Positions 18,238-26,364 of a stretch of DNA of 64,000 nucleotides are shown in pieces (within the stretch, counting starts at the first letter, position 1; every line of letters begins with the position of its first letter). The stretch spans positions 186,001-250,000 of the forward strand of contig JASCOC010000002.1 of the NCBI GenBank assembly GCA_029959605.1, in the 5' to 3' direction. Both the position numbers and the translations under genes were made by a program. The DNA comes from Lysobacteraceae bacterium PS02340 (GTDB lineage: Bacteria > Pseudomonadota > Gammaproteobacteria > Xanthomonadales > Xanthomonadaceae). The notes beneath the pieces were generated by a model, which had not been told where the DNA came from, made no database searches, and was given only the letters and a program-made list of their open reading frames with translations.

Positions 18238-18265
18238 CGCAGGCGCGATACACGTCGCGCCTGCG
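18238..18265 (+). terminator. Hairpin after fadJ
   Basis: A perfect 10-bp stem (CGCAGGCGCG, 18238-18247, with 18256-18265) closes an 8-nt loop just beyond the stop. TTCGGG follows rather than a T run. It sits between convergent fadJ and tetR and could act on both. Confidence 0.6.
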
Positions 18266-18402
18266 TTCGGGTAGATCGTTTGCAGCGGTGCGCTGGTGTG
18301 ATCACGTTGCGGCGATAAGCAACGCCTGAAGACTCCTGTTTGCCGCGCGCCCGGTTTCGTAGCACTCGTGCGTTTCCGCCAAGAACCGCCGCGGAGAAAG
18401 AC

Positions 18403-18984
18403 TCAACCCGAATACCGCGTCGCCAACGCCGCGGCGCGCGATTCCAGCGCGGCGATCAGCGCGTTGCGTTCGGACGCGGTCAGGTCGAGCATTTCGAACG
18501 CGTCGCCGAAGAACAGCCCGTCGAACGCGAGCGTGACCAGCAGCGCTTCGACGAAATCCGGACCCAGTTCGCGCAGGCGTGCCGCATGTCTGGCCGCGTA
18601 CTCGCGCGGCGAATCCATCAGGTCGGGCGTGTTGACCGCTGCCGCGATGAAGGACTGCGTCGCCTTCGGGCCGTGCAGCCGCTTGGCCTCCAGCCCCTGT
18701 CGCTGGGCGTGCACGAAGGCCTGCAGGTAACCGCCCGGATTGGCCGGGAACATCGTCTCTGCCATCTCCAGATCGCGATGGTGCTGGTCCATGTGGTGCT
18801 CGACCACGCCCTTGAGCAGCAGGTCCTTGCTCGCGAAGTGGTAGAGCAGGCCGCCCTTGCTGACGCCCGCCTCCGCGGCAACCGCGTCGAGGGTCAGGTG
18901 CGCGGCGCCGACGCGATCGGACACGGCGAGCGCCGCATCGAGGATGCGGGCGCGGGCGTCGCTACGGGGCTTGCGGGTGGTCAT
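18403..18984 (-). CDS. TetR-family transcriptional repressor
   Basis: A 193-residue regulator. The N-terminal helix-turn-helix reads ARILDAALAVSDRVGAAHLT, then LDAVAAEAGVSKGGLLYHF (about 12-50), a strong TetR_N match. The C-terminal ligand domain (TetR_C-type, about 75-190) is alpha-helical with no ligand hint. The ATG at 18984 (MTTRKPRSD) is preferred over a GTG two codons upstream; neither has a good ribosome-binding site. A TAGAAT box (19013-19018, minus) and an operator-like palindrome lie in the divergent intergenic region, so autorepression is likely. The effector is unknown. Proximity to fadJ suggests, but does not show, a fatty-acid link. Confidence 0.9.
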   Translation of the reverse strand: MTTRKPRSDARARILDAALAVSDRVGAAHLTLDAVAAEAGVSKGGLLYHFASKDLLLKGVVEHHMDQHHRDLEMAETMFPANPGGYLQAFVHAQRQGLEAKRLHGPKATQSFIAAAVNTPDLMDSPREYAARHAARLRELGPDFVEALLVTLAFDGLFFGDAFEMLDLTASERNALIAALESRAAALATRYSG

Positions 18985-19020
18985 GGGCACGCGTCTTGAC
19001 GAAGGAACCGGGATTCTAGA

Positions 19021-19042
19021 CTATACCGTCCAGTCGGTTTAG
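19021..19042. promoter_or_regulatory. Candidate TetR operator
   Basis: TATACCG (19022-19028) and CGGTTTA (19035-19041) form an inverted repeat with one mismatch around a 6-nt centre. The site lies between divergent tetR and the small gene at 19063, immediately upstream of a TAGAAT -10 for tetR. TetR operators typically have this ACCG..CGGT shape. Confidence 0.6.
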
Positions 19043-19062
19043 TTCGCCTGAAGGAAGTCCGC

Positions 19063-19326
19063 ATGCAAGCCCGCCCGAATCCGCCCAGACACGCGCCGCC
19101 CCGGGTGCAGCCGGCCGTGCCGGATGCCTATGCGGCCCTGGGCTGGATCGAGGAATTCACCGAACTCGCGCGGCTGGCGATCGACGAAGAGGACGACGAA
19201 GTCCTGCGCCGCGGTTACGAAGACGAACTGCTGCGCCGCGCCGTGTATCTGCGCGCAGCGGGTCTGTTCGACGTCATGGACATCCGGCATCCCGCCTTGC
19301 GCGCGATGCTCGACGACGCGCGCTGA
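19063..19326 (+). CDS. Small acidic protein of unknown function
   Basis: An 87-residue soluble protein starting at an ATG with AAGGAAG 7 nt upstream. The first 20 residues are Pro/Arg-rich. The rest is strongly acidic and helical (LGWIEEFTELARLAIDEEDD, then GYEDELLRRAVYLRAAG). No signal peptide or membrane segment. I do not recognise a family. The gene is divergent from tetR across the palindrome at 19021-19042, so it is a natural candidate target of that repressor. It converges with pilZ. Confidence 0.75.
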   Translation: MQARPNPPRHAPPRVQPAVPDAYAALGWIEEFTELARLAIDEEDDEVLRRGYEDELLRRAVYLRAAGLFDVMDIRHPALRAMLDDAR

Positions 19327-19356
19327 GCGCATCCGTCGCGACGAGTCGCGAAGAGA

Positions 19357-19375
19357 CGCCCGCGCGATGCGGGCG
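19357..19375. terminator. Hairpin between convergent genes
   Basis: A 7-bp stem (CGCCCGC, 19357-19363, with 19369-19375) around GCGAT lies between the stops of the small gene and pilZ. There is no T tract, so termination is only plausible. Confidence 0.4.
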
Positions 19376-19381
19376 ACGGAC

Positions 19382-19741
19382 TCACATCGTGTGGGTCGAC
19401 TTCTCGGATTGCAGCGTGCCGGCGAGCAGGGTCTCGATCCGGTTCTTGACCGCCTCGCCTTCCGGCGTCTCGGCGAACTGCACGCCGACACCCGCGGCGC
19501 GGTTGCCCTGCGCGCCGGCCGGCGTCACCCACACCACCTTGCCGGCAGTCGGCAGGCGATCGCTGGACTCGGGCAGCGTCAGCAGCAGGAACACCTCGTC
19601 GCCGAGGAAATAGCGCTTCGGCGTCGGCACGAAGATGCCGCCGTGCTTGAGATACGACATGTACGCGTTGTACAGCGCGGCCTTGTCCTTGACGGCGAGC
19701 GACAGGATGCCCTGACGTGCCCCAGCAGCGGTTGCGCTCAT
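19382..19741 (-). CDS. pilZ: Type IV pilus assembly protein PilZ
   Basis: A 119-residue single PilZ domain, beginning MSATAAGARQGILSLAVKDK and ending EKSTHTM. This is the pilus-type PilZ of Xanthomonas and Pseudomonas that binds the extension ATPase PilB and the FimX regulator and is required for pilus biogenesis. The c-di-GMP-binding RxxxR and (D/N)xSxxG motifs are absent, as is usual for this subclass; the conserved core GGIFVPTPKRYFLGDEVFLL is present. The start follows a GGAAA ribosome-binding site. It is the last gene of the mltG-tmk-holB-pilZ operon, an order typical of the family. Confidence 0.93.
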   Translation of the reverse strand: MSATAAGARQGILSLAVKDKAALYNAYMSYLKHGGIFVPTPKRYFLGDEVFLLLTLPESSDRLPTAGKVVWVTPAGAQGNRAAGVGVQFAETPEGEAVKNRIETLLAGTLQSEKSTHTM

Positions 19742-19763
19742 GGATCGGTTTCCAGCGAAGAAG

Positions 19764-20696
19764 TCAGTTGCGGGCGACGGTACCGCGCCAGGCCAGCAGC
19801 AGCTCGGCGATGGCGAGATCGGCGCGCACCGTGGTCCTGAGCAGATCACGGGTGCGGTTGGCGGCGTCGAACCACGCGGCCAGCTTCCCGATTCCCGTGA
19901 CATCGGTCAAGCCGGATGCACGCGCGAGCGCGAGATCGGCAGCATGCGCGACGCGTTCGGCCGCATCGTCGCCATTGGCCCAGCGCTGCGCGGTGGCGAC
20001 GACGGGTAGATCGCCCTTCGCCACCCCGGCGAGATCCTTGGCGACTTCGCGACGCAGCGCCATGCCGCCACCGTCGAGCCATTCGGCTGCGAGACCGGGA
20101 TGCCCGCGCGCGGCGTCCAGCGCTTCGACCGCGTCCGCCTCGCGATGGCCGCGCCCCGCGAGCCAGGCCAGCGCTTCCTCGCGCGGCGGCAGGCGGAACT
20201 CGATGCGCTGGCAGCGGCTGCGGATCGTCGCCGGCAGGCGCAGCGGATTGGCGGCCACCAGCCACAGGTGGCGGCCGGGCTGCGGCTCTTCCAGCGTCTT
20301 CAGCAACGCGTTGCAGGCGGACGTGTTGACCGCATCGGCCGGATCGACGATCGCGACCTGCGCGCTGCCGTACTGCGGCGTCAGCGACAGCTTCGCCGAC
20401 AGCTCGCGGATCTGGTCGATGACGATTTCGGTGCGCAGCTTGGTGCCGTCCTTGGTCGGCACGAACGAAACGCTGTGAAAATCGGGATGCGTGCCGGCCG
20501 CGAGCAGTTGCGCGCTGCGCACTTCGCGATCCAGACCGAGCACGTGCGCAGCGAGCGCGTCGGCGACCGCGCGCTTGCCCAGACGCGCCGGTCCGCAGAA
20601 CAGCAGCGCATGGCCGAGCCGGCCGCTGTCGAGCGCAGCGCGCACCTGGTCGTAGATGCGCGCCTGCCAGGGTGCGAATGCGGGCTGCGCGCTCAT
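19764..20696 (-). CDS. holB: DNA polymerase III delta-prime subunit
   Basis: Clamp-loader subunit, 310 residues. AAA+ features are seen: GHALLFCGPARLGKRAVADALA near 29-50 (degenerate P-loop, as is normal for delta-prime), VAIVDPADAVNTSACNALLKTLEEP near 118-143 and ANPLRLPATIRSRCQRIEF near 152-170 (sensor 1 and the SRC motif). The four-cysteine zinc module that E. coli delta-prime inserts before the AGTHPD segment is absent: LGLDREVRSAQLLAAGTHPD has no cysteines. It overlaps the tmk stop by 4 bp. Confidence 0.93.
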   Translation of the reverse strand: MSAQPAFAPWQARIYDQVRAALDSGRLGHALLFCGPARLGKRAVADALAAHVLGLDREVRSAQLLAAGTHPDFHSVSFVPTKDGTKLRTEIVIDQIRELSAKLSLTPQYGSAQVAIVDPADAVNTSACNALLKTLEEPQPGRHLWLVAANPLRLPATIRSRCQRIEFRLPPREEALAWLAGRGHREADAVEALDAARGHPGLAAEWLDGGGMALRREVAKDLAGVAKGDLPVVATAQRWANGDDAAERVAHAADLALARASGLTDVTGIGKLAAWFDAANRTRDLLRTTVRADLAIAELLLAWRGTVARN

Positions 20697-21334
20697 GCGA
20701 CGGCCCGCGCCGCCTGCAGCGCCTGTACGGCGTCCGCGGCGACGACATCGGCGCTGCGCGTCGCGTCGATGACGCGGATGCGCTGCGGTTCGGCCTGCGC
20801 GCGGGCGAGAAACGCACTGCGCACGCGTTCGAAGAATGCGTCCTGTTCGGCCTCGATGCGATCGGGAAACGCATCGCGTGCACGCGCGCGTTCGCGACCC
20901 TGGGCCACGCCGAGATCGAGCAGCAGCGTAATCGCCGGCACGATGCCGACATGCGCCGCTTCGAGCGCGGCGATGCGCGCCGGATCGATGCCGCGGCCGC
21001 CGCCCTGGTAGGCGTAACTGGAATCGGTGAAGCGGTCGCTGATCACCCAGGCGCCACGTTCGAGCGCAGGCAGGATCGTCTCCTGCACATGCTGGGCACG
21101 CGCGGCGAACATCAGCAGCAGCTCGGTGTCCGGCCGCGCGGGTTCGTGGCCGGGATCGAGCAACAGGCCGCGAATGAGTTCGGCCAGCGGCGTGCCACCC
21201 GGCTCGCGGGTGCACACCACTTCGTCGCCGCCCGCCGCCAGCGCATCGCGCAGGGCGCGCAGCACGGTGGTCTTGCCGGCGCCCTCGCCGCCTTCGATCG
21301 TCACGAAGCGCGGAACCGTGCGGAGTGCGCTCAC
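20693..21334 (-). CDS. tmk: Thymidylate kinase
   Basis: Phosphorylates dTMP to dTDP. It has 213 residues. The P-loop GGEGAGKT is at 15-22, the dTMP-binding CTREPGGTPLAE near 41-52, DRFTDSSYAYQGGGRG near 99-114 and the LID region RERARARDAFPDRIEAE near 145-161. The start is GTG and overlaps the mltG stop. The stop overlaps the holB ATG (ATGA). The tight overlaps show one translation-coupled mltG-tmk-holB unit. Confidence 0.96.
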   Translation of the reverse strand: MSALRTVPRFVTIEGGEGAGKTTVLRALRDALAAGGDEVVCTREPGGTPLAELIRGLLLDPGHEPARPDTELLLMFAARAQHVQETILPALERGAWVISDRFTDSSYAYQGGGRGIDPARIAALEAAHVGIVPAITLLLDLGVAQGRERARARDAFPDRIEAEQDAFFERVRSAFLARAQAEPQRIRVIDATRSADVVAADAVQALQAARAVA

Positions 21335-22509
21335 GCGCCGTCGTCCGCTGCGCCGGTGGCGGCTTCGACTTCCACCTCGTTCGGCGGCGCGGCTTCACCG
21401 CCTGCCGCCGCTTCGGCCGCATTGCCGCTGCTGGCGTCGCCGGTGCCGAACTTCGAACGGTAGCGGCGCACGTATTCGCGGACCGCAACGTTGTGCGCGG
21501 CATAGGTCGGCGAGAACACATGGCGGCCGCTGCCGTCGCCGACCGCGACGAAATACAGTGCATTGCCGTCGGCGGGATGCGTCGCAGCCTGGATCGCGGC
21601 GGCACCGGCCATCGCGATCGGCGTCGGCGGCAGACCGTCGCGGGTGTAGGTGTTGTAGGGCGTGTCGGTCTGCAGATCGCTGCGACGGATGTTGCCGTCG
21701 TAGGCGGTGCCCATGCCGTAGATCACGGTCGGATCGGTCTGCAGGCGCATGCCCATCTTCAACCGGCGGTTGAACACGCCCGAGATCGCCGGACGCTCTT
21801 CGGCGATGCCGGTCTCCTTCTCGATGATCGAGGCCAGCACCAGCACCTGCTCCCGGTCGCGCAATTCCAGGCCGTCGGCGCGCGATTCCCAGGCACGATC
21901 GACCGCGGTTTCCAGCGCGGTATTCGCGCGGCGCAGCAGGTCCACGTCGCTGTCGCCGGTGGTGTAGAGATACGTTTCGGGCAGGAACCGGCCCTCGGGA
22001 TGCACGCCGGGCTTGCCGAGCGCGTCCATCAGCGCGGCGTCGTCGATGTCCTGCAGCGTCTGCACCAGCGGCTGTGCGCGGCCGAGCGCGGCGCGCAGCT
22101 CGCGGATGTTCCAGCCTTCGACGATCGTGAAGCGGTGATGGATGACCTTGCCGTCGCGCATGCGCACCAGCAGATCGCGCGGCGTGGTCGTCGGGTCGAG
22201 CGGATACTCGCCGACCTGGATGCGCGCATCGGCGCCCAGCTCGCGCGCCAGAAGGCGCCATTCGAGTTCGTGCCCCTCCACCGCGCCGGCCTCGCGCAGG
22301 CGGCCGAGCACGCGCTGGAACGAATCGCCGCGCGCCACCACCAGCGTGCCGTCGCTCGACAGGCCGGCCAGCGGCGCGTCCGCGAAGCGGGTGTAGCGCG
22401 CGTGCAGGAACCAGGCAGTGAGACCGGCCAGCAGCGCGACGATCACGAGCCCACCCAGCAGGATCTTGCCGATGCGGCGACGGGGACGTGGCGGTGCGGA
22501 TTCGGTCAT
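21331..22509 (-). CDS. mltG: Endolytic murein transglycosylase MltG
   Basis: Inner-membrane lytic transglycosylase that cuts nascent glycan strands and sets chain length. It has 392 residues. A single membrane helix lies at 13-35 (IGKILLGGLVIVALLAGLTAWFL), a LysM-like region follows, and the YceG domain contains the catalytic glutamate E230 in ASIIEKETG plus GVFNRRLKMGMRLQTDPTV and NTYTRDGLPPTPI. The Ala/Glu-rich tail after residue 350 is low complexity. It is divergent from the small gene at 22640 and first in the mltG-tmk-holB-pilZ operon. Confidence 0.95.
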   Translation of the reverse strand: MTESAPPRPRRRIGKILLGGLVIVALLAGLTAWFLHARYTRFADAPLAGLSSDGTLVVARGDSFQRVLGRLREAGAVEGHELEWRLLARELGADARIQVGEYPLDPTTTPRDLLVRMRDGKVIHHRFTIVEGWNIRELRAALGRAQPLVQTLQDIDDAALMDALGKPGVHPEGRFLPETYLYTTGDSDVDLLRRANTALETAVDRAWESRADGLELRDREQVLVLASIIEKETGIAEERPAISGVFNRRLKMGMRLQTDPTVIYGMGTAYDGNIRRSDLQTDTPYNTYTRDGLPPTPIAMAGAAAIQAATHPADGNALYFVAVGDGSGRHVFSPTYAAHNVAVREYVRRYRSKFGTGDASSGNAAEAAAGGEAAPPNEVEVEAATGAADDGA

Positions 22510-22639
22510 GGGCGGCGTGGGCCGTCGATGCGGGAGGGCGTGCAGGATACCGTGGCCGGCGGACGACCATGCAATGCATGGCCGCTGCGCGTGACTTCCC
22601 CCGTGTCAGACGGCACATCCCATGCGCGCGGAGCCCGTC

Positions 22640-22975
22640 ATGCAGCAGACCCGGATCACCGGTTACCAGGTGATGTACTCGGCCAACCGTTTCCCGCCGC
22701 GCATCTGGCTGCACGGCGACAGCGGTTCGATCGGCCAGCTGGTCTTCCACGCCAACGGCGACGCGTTGCCCGAGGACGCCATCCAGGGCACCGCGCCGTC
22801 CCTGCACTACCACCTCGACGACTTCCACAACGCGCTCGACGTGCTGCGCAACGAGAGCCCGGTGTGGCTGCTCTATTCGGGCAGCGGCGGCGGTTACGAA
22901 AACGGGCTGCGCACCGACCCGGAGGGGGTCGGCGAAGGCGAACCGCGGCTGCGCGCGATGGCGCGGATCGACTGA
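22640..22975 (+). CDS. Conserved-looking small protein of unknown function
   Basis: A 111-residue soluble protein from the ATG at 22640, chosen because GGAG lies 6 nt upstream; the ATG at 22622 has no such site. It begins MQQTRITGYQVMYSANRFPP and contains IWLHGDSGSIGQLVFHANGD and LHYHLDDFHNALDVLRNESP. It has mixed alpha/beta composition and no signal peptide or membrane segment. I do not recognise the family. It is a single plus-strand gene inserted between minus-strand pabB and mltG. The pabB stop is only 15 bp from its own stop. Confidence 0.7.
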   Translation: MQQTRITGYQVMYSANRFPPRIWLHGDSGSIGQLVFHANGDALPEDAIQGTAPSLHYHLDDFHNALDVLRNESPVWLLYSGSGGGYENGLRTDPEGVGEGEPRLRAMARID

Positions 22976-22990
22976 GGCCGAGCGGCGCGA

Positions 22991-24340
22991 TCAGCCGGAG
23001 AAGCCGAGCGCCCGCAGCGTACCGCGGGCCTTGGCCCGGGTTTCTTCGAGTTCGCGATCCGGATCGGAGTCGGCAACGATGCCGGCGCCGGTGCGGAAGC
23101 GTGCGACATCGCCTTCGACTTCCGCGCTGCGGATCAGGATGTTGAGGTCGAGATCGCCATCACGGTTGAGCCAGCCCATCGCGCCGGTGTAGGCGCCACG
23201 GCCCTGCCCTTCGAGCTCGGCGATGATCTGCATGCAGCGCACCTTGGGACAGCCGGTGATCGTGCCGCCCGGGAATACCGCGGCGATCGTGCGGCCCGGC
23301 GTCGCATCGGCGCGCAGCCGCCCGCGGACGTTACTGACGATGTGATGGACGTGCGCGTAGCTCTCCACGCACATCAGCTCGTCGACTTCCACACTGCCCG
23401 GCACGCAGACGCGGCCCAGGTCATTGCGCTCGAGATCGACCAGCATCACGTGCTCGGCGCGTTCCTTCGGATGGCCGACGAGCTCCTGCACGCGCGCCGC
23501 GTCGTCGTCGCCGTCGAAGCGCGCGCGGGTACCGGCGATCGGGCGCGTTTCGACCAGATCGCCACGCACCGAGACCAGCCGCTCCGGCGACGCACTCGCC
23601 ACCGCCCAGCCCTCGCCCTGCAACAGGCCGGCGAACGGCGCGGGATTGTGTTCGCGCAGACGCGCGTACAGCGCCGCCGGATCGAGCGCGCCGTCGAAAC
23701 GCGCCTGCCAGCCGCGCGACAGGTTCGCCTGGAACACATCGCCGGCGGCGAGGTAATCGAGCACCCGGCGCACGCCATCGGTGAACCGCGTAGTCGTGTC
23801 TTCGTCGAGCGTTTCGGGCGGATGCCACGTCGAGGGCGACGCCACTGTGGCGCCTGCAGCCGCGACGAGTTCGGCGAGCAATGCGTCGGCGCCGGCTTCG
23901 GCGACCGCGATGCATTCGCCGGTCGCGTGATCCCGCAACACCGCGGCCGGACACCGCCAAGCGACCGCGACCGGCAGGCCGCCGACAGCGGGCGGCAGAT
24001 CCAGCACCGGTTCCACCTGCGCCGCGAGCTCGTACCCCAGATACAGCGCCCAGCCGCCGCGGAACGGCCAGCGCGGTTCGTCGCGCGGCATGCGCAGATC
24101 CGACCAGGCGGCATCGAGCGCCGCGAGAAAATCGCCGTCGACCACCGCGTCCGTCGCGTCGCGGGTGACGCCGTCGACGTCCAGCTGCAGGCGCGTGCCA
24201 TCCGTCGCCAGCAGCAGATCCCAGCGCGCATGCGCGGTGCCGTGCGCGACCGACTGCAGCAGCAACGGATGACGCGCAGGCGCCGCGCGTTGCAGCGCCA
24301 GCAGGTCGGTCTCGGCAGGCAGCAGACAGGTGATCAGCAC
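22991..24340 (-). CDS. pabB: Aminodeoxychorismate synthase component I
   Basis: Chorismate-utilising enzyme of p-aminobenzoate and folate synthesis, 449 residues. The chorismate-binding domain carries GDVFQANLSRGWQ, ASASPERLVS, ETRPIAGTRAR, HVMLVDLERNDLGRVC, TITGCPKVRCMQII and TGAGIVADSDPDRE. The N-terminal PabB-type region (about 1-160) is diverged. The PIAGT motif has Ala where E. coli PabB has the covalent-intermediate lysine (PIKGT). Alanine at this point also occurs in anthranilate synthase, so a TrpE-like specificity cannot be excluded from the motif alone. No pabA or trpG glutaminase gene lies nearby. The start is GTG, 39 bp after uup. Confidence 0.85.
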   Translation of the reverse strand: MLITCLLPAETDLLALQRAAPARHPLLLQSVAHGTAHARWDLLLATDGTRLQLDVDGVTRDATDAVVDGDFLAALDAAWSDLRMPRDEPRWPFRGGWALYLGYELAAQVEPVLDLPPAVGGLPVAVAWRCPAAVLRDHATGECIAVAEAGADALLAELVAAAGATVASPSTWHPPETLDEDTTTRFTDGVRRVLDYLAAGDVFQANLSRGWQARFDGALDPAALYARLREHNPAPFAGLLQGEGWAVASASPERLVSVRGDLVETRPIAGTRARFDGDDDAARVQELVGHPKERAEHVMLVDLERNDLGRVCVPGSVEVDELMCVESYAHVHHIVSNVRGRLRADATPGRTIAAVFPGGTITGCPKVRCMQIIAELEGQGRGAYTGAMGWLNRDGDLDLNILIRSAEVEGDVARFRTGAGIVADSDPDRELEETRAKARGTLRALGFSG

Positions 24341-24379
24341 GGCGCGGTTTCCAATGGGCCGCAGACGCGGCGGCAGCGA

Positions 24380-26266
24380 TCAGGCGTCGAGTTCGGTCCA
24401 GCGCAGATAGGCCGCATCCAGCGCCGTCTGCGTGTCCTGCAGTTGCTGCCCGTGCGCGGCGATGGCCTCGGCGTCGCGCTGATAGAACGCGGGTGCGTTC
24501 ATCTCATCGGTCATGCGCGCGATGTCGCCTTCCAGCTGCTCGATGCGAAGGGGCAGCTGTTCGAGTTCGCGCTGGTCCTTGTAGCTGAGCTTGCGCTTGG
24601 CGACCGGGGCCGGCGTCGACGGTGCAGCAGTTTCCGCGGCCGTGACGGCGGCCTTCGGCGCGAGCGTCGTGCCCGGCAACGCGGCGCCCGGCTGCGGCCG
24701 CTGGCGCAGCCAGTCCTCGTAACCGCCGATATACTCGCCGACACGGCCCTCGCCTTCCATCACCAGCGTCGAGGTCACCACGTTGTCGAGGAAGTCGCGG
24801 TCATGGCTGACCAGCAGCAGCGTGCCGGGATACTCGCCCAGCAGTTCTTCGAGCAGCTCCAGCGTTTCGACGTCGAGATCGTTGGTCGGTTCGTCCATCA
24901 CCAGCAGGTTCGACGGCTGGGCGAACAGCTTGGCCAGCAGCAGACGGTTGCGCTCGCCGCCCGACAGACGGGTGATCGGCGCGCGCGCGCGTTCGGGCGT
25001 GAACAGGAAATCCTGCAGATAGCCGATCACATGCTTGCGCGTGCCGTTGATCTCGACGAAATCCTGGCCTTCGGCCACGTTCTCCAGCGCGTTCCAGTCT
25101 TCGCGCAGCGTCGCGCGGTACTGGTCGAAATACGCGATCTGCAGCTGCGTGCCGGTCTTGACCTCGCCCGCCTGCGGCTGCAATTCGCCGAGCAGCAGTT
25201 TCAGCAGCGTCGTCTTGCCGGTGCCGTTGGCGCCGATCAGGCCGATGCGGTCGCCGCGGAAAATCGTCGTCGAGAAGTTTTCGATCAGCGTGCGGTCGCC
25301 GAACGAGAACGAGACGTCCTGCATCTCGACGACCTTCTTGCCCGACGCATTCGCCGACGCGGCGGCCATACGCACATTGCCCGTCAAGTCACGGCGCTGG
25401 CTACGTTCCAGGCGCATCGCCTTGAGCCTGCGCACGCGACCTTCGTCGCGGGTGCGGCGGGCCTTGATGCCCTGCCGGATCCAGACTTCCTCCTGCGCCA
25501 GCATCTTGTCGAAGCGTTGTTGCTCCTGGGCTTCGGCATGCAGGCGTTCCTCGCGGCGACGCACGTAATTGTCCCAGTCGCCGGGCCAGCTGGTCAGCGC
25601 GCCGCGCTCGATCTCGACGATCCGCGTGGCGAGTGCGCGCAGGAAACGCCGGTCGTGGGTCACGAACACCAGCGCGCCGGGCCACTGCTTGAGGAAGCCT
25701 TCGAGCCAGTCGATCGCGGCGATGTCGAGATGGTTGGTCGGCTCGTCGAGCAGCAGGATGTCGGGCGCCGACACGACCGCGCGCGCCAGCAGCACGCGTC
25801 GCTTCATGCCGCCCGAGAGCCGGGTGAACGCCGCATCGCCGTCGAGCTGCAGCCGTTCGAGCACTTCGGTCACGCGCTGGTCGATGCGCCAGCCATCGAG
25901 TGACTCGACGCGCGCCTGTACATCGGCGAGCGCGTCGTAGTCCTCCGCATGCAGCAGGCGGTGGTATTCGGCCAGCGCCGCGCCGGCATCGCCGAGCCCG
26001 CCTGCGACGACGTCGTAGACGCTGCCGTCCGCGCCGGCCGGCACTTCCTGCTCGAGCCGCGTGACGCGCACGCCCTGCTCGCGGCGGATTTCGCCGTCGT
26101 CGGGTTTCAGCTCGCCATCGATCAGGCGCATCAAGGTGGACTTGCCGGCGCCATTGCGACCGATCAGCGCAATCCGCTCACCGCGTTCGATCGAAAGCTC
26201 GACGCCGTCCAGCAGCAAGGGTCCGCCGACGCTGTAGTCGACGTCATTCAAGGTCATCAAAGGCAT
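24380..26266 (-). CDS. uup: ABC-F family ATPase, Uup type
   Basis: Cytoplasmic duplicated ATPase that acts on the ribosome and in genome stability, 628 residues. The first nucleotide-binding domain has Walker A GRNGAGKS (36-43), signature LSGGMKRR and Walker B ILLLDEPTNHLD. A linker rich in Arg/Glu follows (about 240-300). The second domain has GANGTGKT, LSGGERNR and LLVMDEPTNDLD. The C-terminal 80 residues form the coiled-coil domain typical of Uup (KLSYKDQRELEQLPLRIEQL). There is no membrane domain, so it is not a transporter. The ATG at 26266 follows TAGAAT by 6 nt with no ribosome-binding site, pointing to a leaderless mRNA. An internal ATG at 26257 is less likely. Confidence 0.94.
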   Translation of the reverse strand: MPLMTLNDVDYSVGGPLLLDGVELSIERGERIALIGRNGAGKSTLMRLIDGELKPDDGEIRREQGVRVTRLEQEVPAGADGSVYDVVAGGLGDAGAALAEYHRLLHAEDYDALADVQARVESLDGWRIDQRVTEVLERLQLDGDAAFTRLSGGMKRRVLLARAVVSAPDILLLDEPTNHLDIAAIDWLEGFLKQWPGALVFVTHDRRFLRALATRIVEIERGALTSWPGDWDNYVRRREERLHAEAQEQQRFDKMLAQEEVWIRQGIKARRTRDEGRVRRLKAMRLERSQRRDLTGNVRMAAASANASGKKVVEMQDVSFSFGDRTLIENFSTTIFRGDRIGLIGANGTGKTTLLKLLLGELQPQAGEVKTGTQLQIAYFDQYRATLREDWNALENVAEGQDFVEINGTRKHVIGYLQDFLFTPERARAPITRLSGGERNRLLLAKLFAQPSNLLVMDEPTNDLDVETLELLEELLGEYPGTLLLVSHDRDFLDNVVTSTLVMEGEGRVGEYIGGYEDWLRQRPQPGAALPGTTLAPKAAVTAAETAAPSTPAPVAKRKLSYKDQRELEQLPLRIEQLEGDIARMTDEMNAPAFYQRDAEAIAAHGQQLQDTQTALDAAYLRWTELDA

Positions 26267-26272
26267 CCCGCC

Positions 26273-26278
26273 ATTCTA
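26273..26278 (-). promoter_or_regulatory. Minus-10 box TAGAAT 6 nt before uup ATG
   Basis: TAGAAT on the minus strand with a 6-nt gap to the uup start codon and no Shine-Dalgarno. The geometry is identical to era and the amidotransferase gene. Confidence 0.5.
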
Positions 26279-26364
26279 GCGGGTCGGCGTGGGTCGGATG
26301 CGGATTCGGAGCGACGACAGTGGACTTGAGCGGTGTTGCGCTTTAACTCGCGCGGTGTTTCGAG

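Noticed and set aside
23342-25903. An 853-codon plus-strand frame across pabB and uup
   Set aside because: It spans two unrelated genes on the other strand, which no real gene would do.
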